The notes under the pieces were generated by a model. It did no database searches. It was not told the DNA's origin and saw only the letters and a program-made list of their open reading frames with translations. Both the position numbers and the translations under genes were made by a program. A stretch of 64,000 bases of DNA. It comes from Berberis thunbergii (lineage: Eukaryota; Streptophyta; Magnoliopsida; Ranunculales; Berberidaceae). The DNA lies in assembly GCA_003290165.1 (NCBI GenBank), contig QNQO01002066.1, forward strand, positions 98,905 to 162,904. The letters are read 5' to 3'. This document shows positions 12,161 to 23,299 of this stretch, piece by piece (position 1 is the stretch's first letter; each line of letters begins with the position of its first letter).

Positions 12161-13917
12161 TTCTCCAGTCAGTCCATCCCTAATCCAAAAGGTGTTCCCC
12201 AAGCCCATGTCAATGAAATTGGTAGTAATGTTGATTCACGGGGAGAAGTTAAAGTTGTCACCACCCTTCGTTCTGGCCGAGCAATTGATAATGACATAGA
12301 ACAACCCAAGAGAACTGATGTGATTTCCAAAGAGAACGTTCCTAAACCAATTGAGAACGCTAAAGATTCTTCTCAAACTATTTTAAATTCACCCTCTCAT
12401 CTTCCCGTAGAGCCAAAAAAGTATTTACCTAAGGCACTTTTTCCCAAAGCCCTTTTAGGTAACAAAAAAGATAAACAAATTCAAGAAATACTAGAAATTT
12501 TTATAGGAGTACACATCAACATCCCTTTTTTGTCTACTATCCAGCAAGTACCAATCTATGCAAAAAAATTCAATAACATGTGTGCTAAAAAGAGAAAAAC
12601 GGAAGTACCTAAAACTGCATGCCTTGCAAGCGATGCCACATTGCTTATTCAACAAACTGAAGTAATTAAGTACAGGGATCCAGGAACCCATACTGTACCA
12701 TGTTTCATTGGAAAAGACTTTGAAAGTTGTGCCTTGATCGACTTAGGAGCGAACGTGAATCTCTTATCTTATCATACATATTTAGAACTTGGGTTCAAGG
12801 AGATGCAACCAACAAAAGTAGTTCTTAAAGCTTGTGGTGGGCATTTTAGTTCTAAGAAAACCGCAGAGAAGGCTCTCCAATCAAGTTTTTATTGGCCTGC
12901 CCTTTTTCGAGATGCCCATGAGTATTGTAAAGCCTGTCACCGATGTCAACAACTTGGGCGAATAACTCGTCGACACATGATCCCTCTGAATCCTATTCTA
13001 GTGATTGAAGTTTTTGATGTTTGGGGCATCGATTTATGGGACCGTTTCCATCCTCCCATGTGTATCAATACATCCTTCTTGCAGTGGATTACGTTTCTAA
13101 ATGGATAGAGGTCATTGCCACTAAGACCAATGATCACAAAATTGTTATTTCATTCATAAGGGAGTTTATCTTTAGTAGATTTGGCACCCCCAAGGGTATC
13201 ATTAGTGATGGGGGTAAGCATTTTTGTAACCGCGTATTTGAGAATCTTGTTAAAAAGTATGGGGTTACTCACAAAGTTGTCCTTTCCTACCATCCTCAAA
13301 CAAGCGGTCAAGTTGAAGTCTCGAATCGTCAAATTAAGAACATTCTTGAAAAGACTATCAATCCAAATCGGAATGATTGGTCTTTACGTCTTTTGGATTC
13401 CTTATGGGCATACCGAACTGCATTCAAAACTTCTTTAGGGATGTCTCCCTATAGATTGGTCTTTGGTAAATCTTGTCACCTTCCTGTCGAACTCCAACAT
13501 AAAGCTTATTGGGCTACAAAGAGTCTAAACTTTGACCTCAATATGGCTAGTAAAAAATGAAAACTTCAGCTCGATGAGCTAGAAGAATTGAGGTATGATG
13601 CTTATGACTTATCCAAAAACTACAAAGATAAAATGAAGTGGATACATGACAAAAGCATCATGAGAAAAGAGTTTCATCTTAATCAGAAAGTCCTACTCTA
13701 CAACTCTCGTCTTCATCTCTTTTCAGGTAAGCTAAAAACCCATTGGTCTGGTCCATTCATTGTACGTGATGTTAAAAACTACGGTGCCATCACCGTAGAA
13801 AACCCTACAAATGGTAGTCTGTTTCAAGTAAATGGACAGCGACTGAAGCCATACCATGAACTTCCCACAAGGTCAGTGGAAACCATTCAGTTGATTGATC
13901 CTAACTATGAGGATTAG
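12161..13917 (+). pseudogene. Athila pol remnant: protease fused to integrase, RT and RNase H deleted
   Basis: A lead-in (VTTLRSGRAIDNDIEQPK) is followed by the aspartic protease with the Athila-style motif LIDLGANVNLLSYHTYLELG near 12735-12795. Directly after LKACGG the frame enters the integrase zinc-binding region (YWPALFRDAHEYCKACHRCQ). The several hundred residues of RT and RNase H normally between are absent, an in-frame deletion near 12835. A frameshift near 13060 moves the integrase core to another frame: [25 protein letters not shown] (second Asp) and [16 protein letters not shown] (Glu), with the first Asp in VWGID before the shift. A stop at 13558-13560 precedes the C-terminal part (WSGPFIVRDVKNYGAITVEN) ending at 13917. 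It cannot copy itself. Confidence 0.88.
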
Positions 13918-14056
13918 TCACGCCTACAAATTCCAACTCTACTAAGCCTGTTTGGGGGTGGTATCCACCACCCCCATTACGTCTGGCAATGACATTAAAC
14001 TTAGCGTTGCTGGGAGGCAGCCCAATCCATTTATGCATTCATTCATTCATTCATAA

Positions 14057-14126
<70 letters not shown>

Positions 14127-15929
14127 TATATTAAAATTTTATTAATAATACCTCCAATTCATGTTTGGGGTGATGTAATTTAATAATACATCACCCTACC
14201 AACTCACTCTTTTTCATTGCAAGGACGGTACAGATGTTCAACAAATCACCTGAGGTAATAAGTTCTAATTTTTATTTCTCACTTTTCATTTCATTTGTTT
14301 AACACTTGGGACAGTGTTTTATTTGTTTGTGGGTGGGTCGGGAGATTTATCAAAATTTATACCTCTTTTGAAAATCATTTTCTAAAAAAATTAAAAAAAA
14401 AACTAAAAATACAAATAAAAAATTGTGTGGTATCTTAACTATGATGAGATTGGATTACTTGATTCATTACATTTAGGCAAAGAGATGTTAGAAGTTTATT
14501 GCTAGAGTAAATATTGCATTTTAGCATTCAGGAACAAATAATTTTTTGCACAATGACCACATATGTAGTTTAGAATACAAAAGTAAGTTACTTCTTGAGA
14601 ATCTAGAAGAATAATAGTGGAAACTTTAACCTTATGAGCTATCAAGTCTTTCATTTTATTCAGAGTGTTTTTACACAACTCCGAGTCATATGATGACTTA
14701 AAATTCTATTGGACATTAACTTGTTGTGAAGTCTCATTATTCTTCTTTTTGGTTGGTCACTGAGGATGACATCTTTTTCGAGTTAAGAGAAACATAGGTC
14801 TTGTAGTCTACTTGAGACTTATAACCATTACCAAACCTTAGAAGGTAAATTATGCATATTTTGTCCATCTGAACCTTCTCAAAACCATCTTACTAAACAT
14901 TTCATCCAATACCAATATGAGCCTTTGTCTTGTTTTTTAAGATATATAAAAATAAATAAAAAACCCATTTTTCCCTTTATGTTTCTGAAAAATGTTAGGA
15001 AGATTTATGAAGAAAAATAGGAGTGCAAAGTGAAACTACAAAGTCCAAGTTACTTCAGAAAAAAAAAAAAAAAAAAAAAAAAAAAGTGAATAAAAGGAAG
15101 TGATTGATGAGTCCCCTATTAATCTATTGGAAGACCCTATATTTTCAAAAACATCATTTTACTTGTCATCTACCCCACTCTTCCTCATGTATATAAAAAT
15201 AAAAAAGCCAGATTCATTGCCTTTTTAGAGAAGTCCTAATTAACCCTATGGTAAGAAGTGGAGAGTAGATGAGAAGACGTTATGGTGGGTAACTCGACAT
15301 TCTTGCAAGTGAGCAACATTCCTTCCATTAGACTATTATTCTCTTTCATGTCCGTTTATTCTTATGAGCGTGTGAGAAGTTTGCATTTTCTCATTTCTTG
15401 TTTTCCTCATATGCAAGAGAGAAAATATTTTACCCAAACTCATAGTGATCATTTCAGAGATATTAACTAGTGAGTTTTGAAGTCAAAACAACTATTCCAA
15501 AGGTGGATTAGGATGTATGTTACTTTGACATGAAAATTTACATTTGTTGGTTATTCACACACACACACCTTGTTCCAAAGTTGTTCACTTGTAATGTGCA
15601 TTTTAGTAAGAAGTTATATATGTATCTTGACTTCTATGTGGTTGAATAACAGGGACATTCTCTGAGATCAATAGGTCACACATCAATTTTATTTCATATA
15701 AAAAAATGTGTGTGGGTGTCATCCTTGATAATCCTCAGGAGGCTAAAACTCCTCCTTTAGTGTCATGTTAGGGGTTCAAGGCGTTGTTGCATATTGTAAA
15801 TGCAATCGAGTCATTCCAGCGAAAGTGGCATTGATTTTTTTGAGAAGTTTATGACGAATAAAAATATTTTGTTTTGTGTTCTTATCTTTCTTTTCGTTGT
15901 TTTTTGCTAGAGGACTAGCAAAAGGTTGT
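13918..15929 (+). other. Athila 3' non-coding region, no gene seen
   Basis: Long region between integrase and the 3' LTR, where Athila elements may carry an env-like ORF; none is recognisable here. It holds a TAA microsatellite (about 14056-14124), an A-run (15059-15085) and short CA/TG runs. A GCTAGAGGACTAGCAAAAGG hairpin-like stretch precedes the purine tract. Confidence 0.6.
14056..14124. repeat. TAA/AAT microsatellite, about 23 units
   Basis: Uninterrupted AAT repeat over about 68 bases in the Athila 3' non-coding region. It produces an artefactual poly-Ile reading frame. Confidence 0.97.
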
Positions 15930-15941
15930 TTGGGAGTGGTG
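15930..15941 (+). other. Polypurine tract of the Athila element
   Basis: TTGGGAGTGGTG-type purine-rich sequence immediately before the TGATAAG start of the 3' LTR, the expected place for the plus-strand primer. Confidence 0.65.
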
Positions 15942-16728
15942 TGATAAGCACCCAAAACATCGATTTTGCACTCCCAAATATACAATTGTTAAGTCCAATT
16001 ATCAAATAAAAATATCTCATTACGTGTATTTTTTGCATTTTATAGGAATTCAAGTACAAATCTTAAATTATGCATAAAGTGACACGATAAGGCTAAATTC
16101 ATCAACTAGAAGGCCCAATGGGAATTCGAATGCATTCATCAGGATTAAATAATTTCAATCTCAAGACCCATGAAGTCAAGCCCACAAAGCAACAATAACT
16201 ACGGATCTCGAGAAAAACAATATGAAAATTTGGACGTCCACATGGCCAACTTTATTATAAAAAAAAAATCTCTACAAGACATGTTTCCTTATTGAACTCC
16301 AACATCATTCACTGTTTAACTCAAACCATTTTTACCTATAAAAACCCCATACATGGAGTTCATAAGGGATAGTTTTTCTTTGATAGTTTTTTTTTACAGA
16401 GTTTTTTAGTTGTAGTTTTTGGCTTTACATTTTTATTTGGGAGAAAAATGCATGTATTTAATTCCATTGAAGAAGTAAGTTTTTTCTTTGTTCTTTTAGT
16501 TTAATACTTATTTTCACCAGACATTATTTTGCTATTCTCTTTATTCTTTAAGTTGAAAATCAAATATTGTCTTCCAATCCACGTGAAGTAGTCGATAACC
16601 CCTACTTCCACTATAAATTGTTGAATTGTATTGCAGGTTGAAGGAAAAAAAATAGAAACAACTTATATTCCTTTGATTGATGTCGAAAATCATGCAACGA
16701 CATTAATGTCGGTTTTTGGCATCAATCA
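15942..16728 (+). repeat. 3' LTR of the Athila element
   Basis: TGATAAGCACCC...GCATCAATCA, closely matching 3353-4193 but shorter by roughly 50 bases. A TATA-like CCTATAAAAACCCC occurs near 16335-16350, with the corresponding site in the 5' LTR near 3795. Confidence 0.92.
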
Positions 16729-16785
16729 CCCGTACTCCATTTAAATCAAAGAAACCATGATGCCAAATCTTACAAACCTGGTTCC

Positions 16786-16899
16786 CCATTTAAATGATCT
16801 TTTTTGTTTTGAAAGGCAAGCGTGTCGCTGGTGGGTATAGAACCCAAGACGTAGGGTTAAACCATCACAGCCTTAACCATCCAACCAGGCTACCATTGG
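16786..16899 (-). mobile_element. SINE-like tRNA-derived insertion 1
   Basis: On the minus strand a tRNA-like head shows an A box (TAGCCTGGTTGGATGG) and a B box (GGGTTCTATACCC), followed by a short body and the tail GCTTGCCTTTCAAAACAAAA. It is bounded by copies of CCATTTAAAT at 16786-16795 and 16900-16909. It does not fold as a complete tRNA, so it is read as a SINE and not a tRNA gene. The tail motif TTGCCTTTCAAA is shared with the neighbouring unit. Confidence 0.6.
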
Positions 16900-17025
16900 C
16901 CATTTAAATTTTTTTTTTCTTTGAAAGGCAAGCAGGGTTTTTATAGGATTTCAGAGCCCATTAAAAACTTCGAACCCATGATCTAGTAGTACCATCCGCC
17001 AAGCTCCAACCATTGAGCTATTGTG
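16900..17025 (-). mobile_element. SINE-like tRNA-derived insertion 2
   Basis: Minus-strand A box (TAGCTCAATGGTTGGAG) and B box (GGGTTCGAAGTT) are followed by a body and the tail TGCTTGCCTTTCAAAGAAAA. It is flanked by CCATTTAAAT at 16900-16909 and 17026-17035. Head and tail resemble Au-like plant SINEs. It lies about 200 bases beyond the stop codon of DUF21 gene 2, so it may lie in or near that gene's 3' end. Confidence 0.6.
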
Positions 17026-17222
17026 CCATTTAAATGATCTTGCTCATAAGTATTTGCAAAAACTTGATAACACAGAGATCTTGACACAGACAATTACTTG
17101 TTTGAACATGACTGTACATTTCAACAAAAGAAGTTAAACGATAGGTTCTGACATCTTTGCATTCAGTCAAGGAGGCTAGTATATCGAACATTCCAAGACC
17201 AGCCTAATGATGATGAGAGAGA

Positions 17223-20200
17223 TCATACGCCCCCTTCATGTTTATATAGCTTCTCGTATGATTTTCTTGATACCTGCAAGGAAATACAGAAGCAGATTGA
17301 TTAAAACAAGCATGTGCAATGCAATATGATACTTTTACAAGGTCGGATTCAAATGTCACTGTAATAAATGAGTTAAATTTTGAATCCCTTGATACTATCA
17401 ACAAAGTATGTAGTACTCCGGTGTTCGAATTTATGATTTATTTATTTTACCTGAAACAGTCTTATTTTAAGAAAACCCAACTATATGATAACTAACTCGT
17501 ATTCTAGTAAACTGGGAAAAACGTACGTGTATTCCTTTACAACTTACCCGGTTTGCAGCTGGAGAATTTCGCCCAGGAACTGCCAATTCAGCTGGAGAAG
17601 TTGGAAAACCGTATCTGGGAGAGTTGGATAGAGATGGCCTTTGACCTGGTGACTGAACATATGATGGCACGGGTGACTGAAATATAGGAGTGTGATGATA
17701 AGAAGAAAGTGGAGAAGCAACTGGTGTTTGCTGTTGAAAATGAGGGAGAGATGTAGCATGTAAAGACCTTGGAGACGATCTTTTTGAAGGCAACATGTTT
17801 GTTCTAATCCTGCTCATTCAAAAATAATAATAATTAAATTTTAAAAATGATGTAGATGAAATCGAAAGTTGGAGAAGATCAAACTTCAGTATTTAAAATT
17901 GCATATAAATTGGGTTTTTTTCTTACCTGGTATGGACATCCATATACTGATCGGTTTCATCAAATATTTCTTCCTTAAAAGACAAGAATGAATGACATGA
18001 CGTCTTTGGTTAAACCACTTTGAGATAAACAAGAAGCGTAAATGCAATGTATGCCTTTCTGACCTAATTAACAGAATACTAAGAAAGTTTGCAACGTGTC
18101 TAACCTGTAGTAGTTCCTCTATAACATCTTCCATTGTAATGATACCGATGACTTCCTCTTCTGCTGGATAGGTAGGAAGAGACTTCAAATCTGCATCAAT
18201 TACATTTTCACTTCTTCGATCCCATTCCTTCAATAATTGATGATGAACATTTGACTGTTTTCCTATGTCATTCCTTAAATTAGAATCAAGAGTTCCACCA
18301 GAATGAACAAATGCATCAGCAACAACTTCCAAAACCAAGCTAGAATCTCTTTCTGCAAAACAACCAACAGTGCCTTGAAAATTTGTTGAACAAACTTGAT
18401 GTTCACTAAGCAATCCAAAAAGTTATTACTGGCATACCTTTTTGCTCTGATTGAGGCTGTAACCTAATTGGGTTCATCCTTTTACCCAGCATGCCATTGC
18501 CTTTCATATTTTCAGGTGTTCTTTTCACATCCTTCATGCCCTTAACTACAACGGCCATATGGCTACAGCCCTCCTGGAACTCATTCAGTATCTCATAAAG
18601 AGGAAAATGGTCGGGAACCCTGGCAAGCATTTAGCTGTGTTAAAAATCATACAACAACGTAGGAAACTTGTCGTATAAACTAATAGACTAACAAAGGAAT
18701 CTACTTTTTGTTATCCAGAGAATATGCCAGTTGATGCCCATATCTGGTTTTCAAATGCCATGACTACTGTGACTAGAATAACAAGATAACTACAATGTGG
18801 CCCTCATACTACAAATAATCATTCAGGTTAGAAACTGGAAAGGAATGGAAGACTGACATCGGGGAAAGATAAAACAATAAGCCAAACGAACTCACAAAGA
18901 GATGCACTCCAAAATATTAATGAACGCAAGCTGATCACAAAATTTAAGGAAAACGGGGAAGAAACCCACGGAACACCATCATCCATACAACCACAAAGAG
19001 ATTAACAAAAATCGGCAGAGTTACGACCAGTGCTGAAAGACCTCAATACACTCAGCGCTGAGCATCTCCAGTACCAAAGTAGTAGGCCAAAATCAAATTT
19101 GTCCAAACTAGCTCCAATGATCTTCAAACTTGATTATGAGGAAAACCGTGTGAATGGTGAACAGGAAGTTGAGAGAACGAGAAATGCTTTGGATAACATG
19201 GTGAGACTTACACAAGGAGGCAAGTAGCTAGGACACGACATTAAAATAAGTAACGACCTAAGAAGCTAGGCTACATACAATGAGTTGCAATTTAAATTAA
19301 GATGACAATTTAAATAAGAAAGCACATACCTAGGAATTCTTCTGATAGCTGTGTTTCGAATTGGAGTCTCATCTTCAAGTCGACAGATGATCAAGTTTTT
19401 TACCTACAGAGAAGTGGTGATGTGATCTACTGTTCATATCTGATTATCAGAATGCTCAAGAAAATAAATCTTACCAAAATAAGGCCAATGATATTCTTTG
19501 GGCTCTCAGAGTAGATCGGTACACGACTATGCCCCTTGCTCATTATCAAACACATTGTTTGCCTAAGGAGATACATGTAGCAGTGTTATGGAACGGTTAG
19601 ATGCAACTATTAAGTTCTGAGATCTCGATGTACATACATGTCTAGCTTTGAGTTTATATCAAGGGAAAAGGTTTTGTGAATGGGTGTCATAGCATCTTTA
19701 GCAGTTTTTTGTGTCAAATCCAAAGCTCCAGTGATAATAGTAGTTTCGTCATGTGACAACTCGCCACCTTTTCCTGCCTGACAGCATTCAACACCACAGA
19801 ATTTTGGAATAAGGCCTTGTTATAGTTATTGTTCATATGCTCACAAAGAGGAAATAGAGAATGAAGAATGGAAATCAGAACTCACTGCGTTTCCGTGCAT
19901 ATCCACCAATGTTTTCAACTCTGCACGTCTTAGAAGTACAAAGTGCCCTTTACCAAGTAGCCAATCCAACAACTGCCATGATATGTCCCAATATTGTTTG
20001 ATTAAATGAACACCAAAAAGAAAAAGGAAAGAACATAGTTTCTTAACAAGTATAGTCTCCTCCTATCGCTTAGTATCTCAGATAATTTTTCATTTTGTTG
20101 AGTAAGCCATGTTAGAATGTGCTACCTTATATTACCTTAACCAAAATAAAATCACCTTACTGATAGGATATGTTATGGGGAAGAACACCACCAGAAGTAA

Positions 20201-20886
20201 CCGAACAATTAGAACCATTTTTGCTCCAACACTTAACCCATATCTAGCGCACACCGCTTGAGGAATAATCTACAATTGGGAAAAAGTCAGTTTCCATTTC
20301 AGACATTGACAACTTGATTACAAACAATAAAAGACTAAACAATGGTCAGTTACCTCGCCGAAGGCCAGGATTAGTGTCACGGATATTATTATAGCAGCCC
20401 AAGGTGGCAGAATCGAATCAAGAAAAACAGGTAGTGCCTTAAACAACCCAAAAACAACGTGTATCAGTCCACCCTAAACAAATGCAATAGTAGCATACCA
20501 AATGCAAGGGATAAAAGCATATAGATACCTCCATTGCTAAAGCATTGCCTAGGAGAAGAGTACATAGCAGTAAATGTTGATTCTTGACAATAGGCAGAAT
20601 CTTAGCTACCATGCAGACCATAAAAGAATGAACCATGCAAAATTAGCACACATTAAACTACAGATATTGAATTAATGACCAAAACAAAAACAAACCAACC
20701 AGCATTCTTTCGATCTTTAGGCTGTCCAGCCTTAGAGAGGACCTCGAGATCAACTTGGCTAAGTGACATCAGTCCTAGAGTAAGACCTGACATCAATCCA
20801 GCAAAAACTACAAGAGCGACAGATATAACTAGGTAAACCCAGAACAGAGGATTGCAACATGGCTCATCACTCGCATTTGCTGCCAT
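17223..20886 (-). CDS. DUF21/CBS (CNNM-like) membrane protein, gene 2, complete
   Basis: Full-length paralogue of gene 1. Proposed exons (minus strand): 20700-20886, 20529-20605, 20354-20437, 20156-20269, 19886-19972, 19638-19777, 19475-19562, 19330-19403, 18438-18619, 18105-18352, 17927-17973, 17548-17809, 17223-17273. All have GT/AG borders and join in phase to 546 residues ending in TGA. The N-terminal DUF21 transmembrane domain shows [31 protein letters not shown] joined to IIPQ, and [14 protein letters not shown]. The CBS pair follows: [27 protein letters not shown], then [18 protein letters not shown], and [19 protein letters not shown] joined to EEIFDETD. The C-terminal exon is Ser/Pro-rich ([20 protein letters not shown]) and probably cytosolic. 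Expected in a cell or organelle membrane, with a cation-related role inferred from the family. The last exon is the least certain. Confidence 0.93.
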
Positions 20887-20965
20887 TTAAATATGGTTCA
20901 GTCGGTGATAGTTATTGCGACAGTTAAGTTAGCTGATAAGTAAATTTGTATGGGTGTTCGGGAGG

Positions 20966-20973
20966 TTTTATAG
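20966..20973 (-). promoter_or_regulatory. Candidate TATA box of DUF21 gene 2
   Basis: Minus-strand CTATAAAA lies about 80 bases upstream of the ATG at 20886, a fitting place for a plant TATA box. The aligned position upstream of gene 1 is not a good TATA match (TTTTATAC), so the two promoters may differ in strength. Confidence 0.5.
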
Positions 20974-23217
20974 AGATGGGATTGTTGTAATGAAGGAACC
21001 TAGATGACTAGGAGAAGGTAATTATGGAGCGCTTGGCTTTGAGTGTTATTCTGATCCAGGAATTATGCTTACTCCATTGATAAATTTTAAAAGAATACAA
21101 TGTCATTAAAAAAGTAGGGTAAACACAATTGAAAGAAGTGGGATTGGTGGGAACTAAAAGTCTAAATCCAAACACCAAACAGTCTCTATTATTCCCTTAT
21201 CTGAGATTTTCAGGATTTTGTACTGATTAAATAAACAACGTGGATGTCATGAGGCCAACTGGCCACCCTAACCTATCTTCTGCCCTAACCTAACTTCTGA
21301 AAGAGAAAGAACTCACAAGGATCTCATGATCGAGGCGTGCAAAACAGTGAGATCCTTTCATTTTGCATGGAGATCAATCTATAAGGATCCAATGACTCTA
21401 ATGACTGTGAAATGGAAAATTAAGGTAGTAAAAGTCGCTCTTCTCACACTTTGGAACATTCTAAGTATTTTGTAATGCTTTTACCATTTTTGTAACTTAA
21501 TAAGCACAATAATGATTCATTCAAGTTCAGTTTAAATAAACTTAGAACGTTGAACCATGTTTGACAATGAATAAAAATTGAAATCCTTGCTAGTGAATAA
21601 AGAAGTTGCCACATATCTGTAAACTTAATAATGTAAAGTACATAATGTAGTATATGATATGAAATATAAGAAACTACTTATCAAAGAAGCGAAAACACGG
21701 TCCAACTCCAGTAGCATATAAAGCATCCTAGACTGGCTTAGTGAACTAGTGTTCTAGATTGTTAGGGGAAAGATTTATGTGAACTTCTGTTCTCAGTGAA
21801 ACCTACTCTTATGTATCTCCTACCGTCTAGGGACTTCCTGAGTATTTACATGTTGCATTCGCCTCACAGTAAAATGGTGAAAGGATTGGAGTCATAAATA
21901 ACATACTAAAAACAAAAAGTAGAATAATAAAACAAAAAATGCATACGCAACAGAGTAGTTTTTAGTGAGTGCATTTGTTGGAGAGTGATTACTAATTAAG
22001 AACCCTCAACACAATAGAATCCATAGGAAAAATATATATTTGCTAGTGTTTGATTAGTTTAATCAGTGAAGGCTTGATTAGGACAAAGGAGTGAGTCAGG
22101 AAATGACCATTTTTAGTGGTGACTACCGTCACCAAATTTGTTGAACCCTTTGATGTATTATGTTAATGAAAGCAATATGGGATGAACGCTTTTCGTGACT
22201 AGAGAACCACTCACTATTCTCACGACCCCTTCAATATGGGATGAATGATTTTCGTGACTTGAGACTAGCTAGGCACTATTCATTTAATCTGTTTTAGAAT
22301 CCCTGTAGCCAATCTCAGTGAGAGCCTTGAAGAAAAAGTTGGTACTTTGTGTACTCAAGCGTGTGCTTCACCAAACTCTTCACTTAGTTTTCATCAATAT
22401 AAGTTATAGTTAAAATCGGTTATAAGTTATAGTTAAAGTAGGTTCTTCACATAGACGATCTCTTACATGTATTCTTTTATGTTGTGAATTCACTCAGGAT
22501 CAGATATATATGGTCTGAGTAGGACCAGATAGGTTAAGATTTCATACTTTGTTCAGTTCTGATCCCTGCGAAAATAAACTAGGACTGGGATGCGTTTGAC
22601 ATGGAAGAGAGAGTTCGAGGTTGAAGGTGGCCCAACAGCTTTTAAGACGTCGTCTTCAAACTCTTCCTGATTTTTTTTTTAAATAAAATAAAGGCAACGA
22701 TTACCTCACACCACCCAACCAATTTTTTTGTTTTTTTTTTTTTTGAACTTTCTCACAGCACTAATAAATACCTTAAAACTGATGAGAGTCGTCACAAACC
22801 CTTGTGCTTTCTAGAAACTTCAAGTCTCTCTCCCACTCCCCTCAAGATCTATCTAGAAGATAAGTTATCTAGAAGCAACTAATGCCTAGGTTTTTTTCAG
22901 AGAATGTTAATCTATTTGGTTCTCCAGAGAATTCCTTAAGAAAATCTAAGGTTTTACACAATTCCTCCACCTCCTTAGAACTAGTATAAATAGGGGTGAA
23001 GGTTGAGTTGTGAAGATATAGGAGCAAATAAGCTCAATTGTGAATTGTGAGTTCAATCAAGAGTGGGTGTGAGTTTGTAGCATTTTTGAGAAATCAATAA
23101 AATTCAGTGTTTGTAAGTCCAAGTTCTCCTTCAAATAGAAGGCGACACTATTCAGCATTGTTCACGGGTTGAACACTATTCAACAATGTTCACAGTTTCC
23201 GTTGGTGAGACGCTGCT
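20974..23217. other. Intergenic region, no gene; promoter-like and poly(A)-like motifs near its right end
   Basis: The first 300 bases are paralogous to the region upstream of gene 1. Beyond that no coding sequence is visible. Near 22986 there is TATAAATAGGGG, and near 23096 an AATAAAAT motif followed by ATTCAGCATTGTTCACGG. Together these could be an LTR fragment or the 5' leader of the LINE that follows; neither can be proved here. Confidence 0.5.
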
Positions 23218-23299
23218 TTGTCGGAGATCGTTCGTGCACAGTTTGAGATTGTGAAGCAGATTGGTCTGAGACCAAGCTTACTCGACTCAGTTAAGGATT

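Larger units (their letters stand above)
3353..16728 (+). mobile_element. Athila-type Ty3/Gypsy LTR retrotransposon, defective, with nested hAT
   Basis: Two LTRs in direct orientation (TGATAAGCACCC...GCATCAATCA) bound a 13.4-kb unit. Inside are a tRNA-Asp-like primer site, a gag, a protease joined to integrase, a long 3' non-coding region and a purine tract before the 3' LTR. The integrase C-terminus ([20 protein letters not shown]) and protease (LIDLGANVNLL) are typical of Athila elements. Without the nested hAT (4,806 bp) and the extra 8-bp target copy the element would be about 8.6 kb, short for Athila because reverse transcriptase and RNase H are missing. Several stops and frameshifts make it non-functional. 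No clean 5-bp target duplication is visible: left flank CTGGT, right flank CCCGT. Confidence 0.9.

Noticed and set aside
13989..14183. Poly-Ile open frame
   Set aside because: Translation of the TAA microsatellite.
16786..17025. Two tRNA genes on the minus strand
   Set aside because: A and B boxes are present but the acceptor stems and full cloverleaf are not, and both carry SINE-like tails and target duplications.
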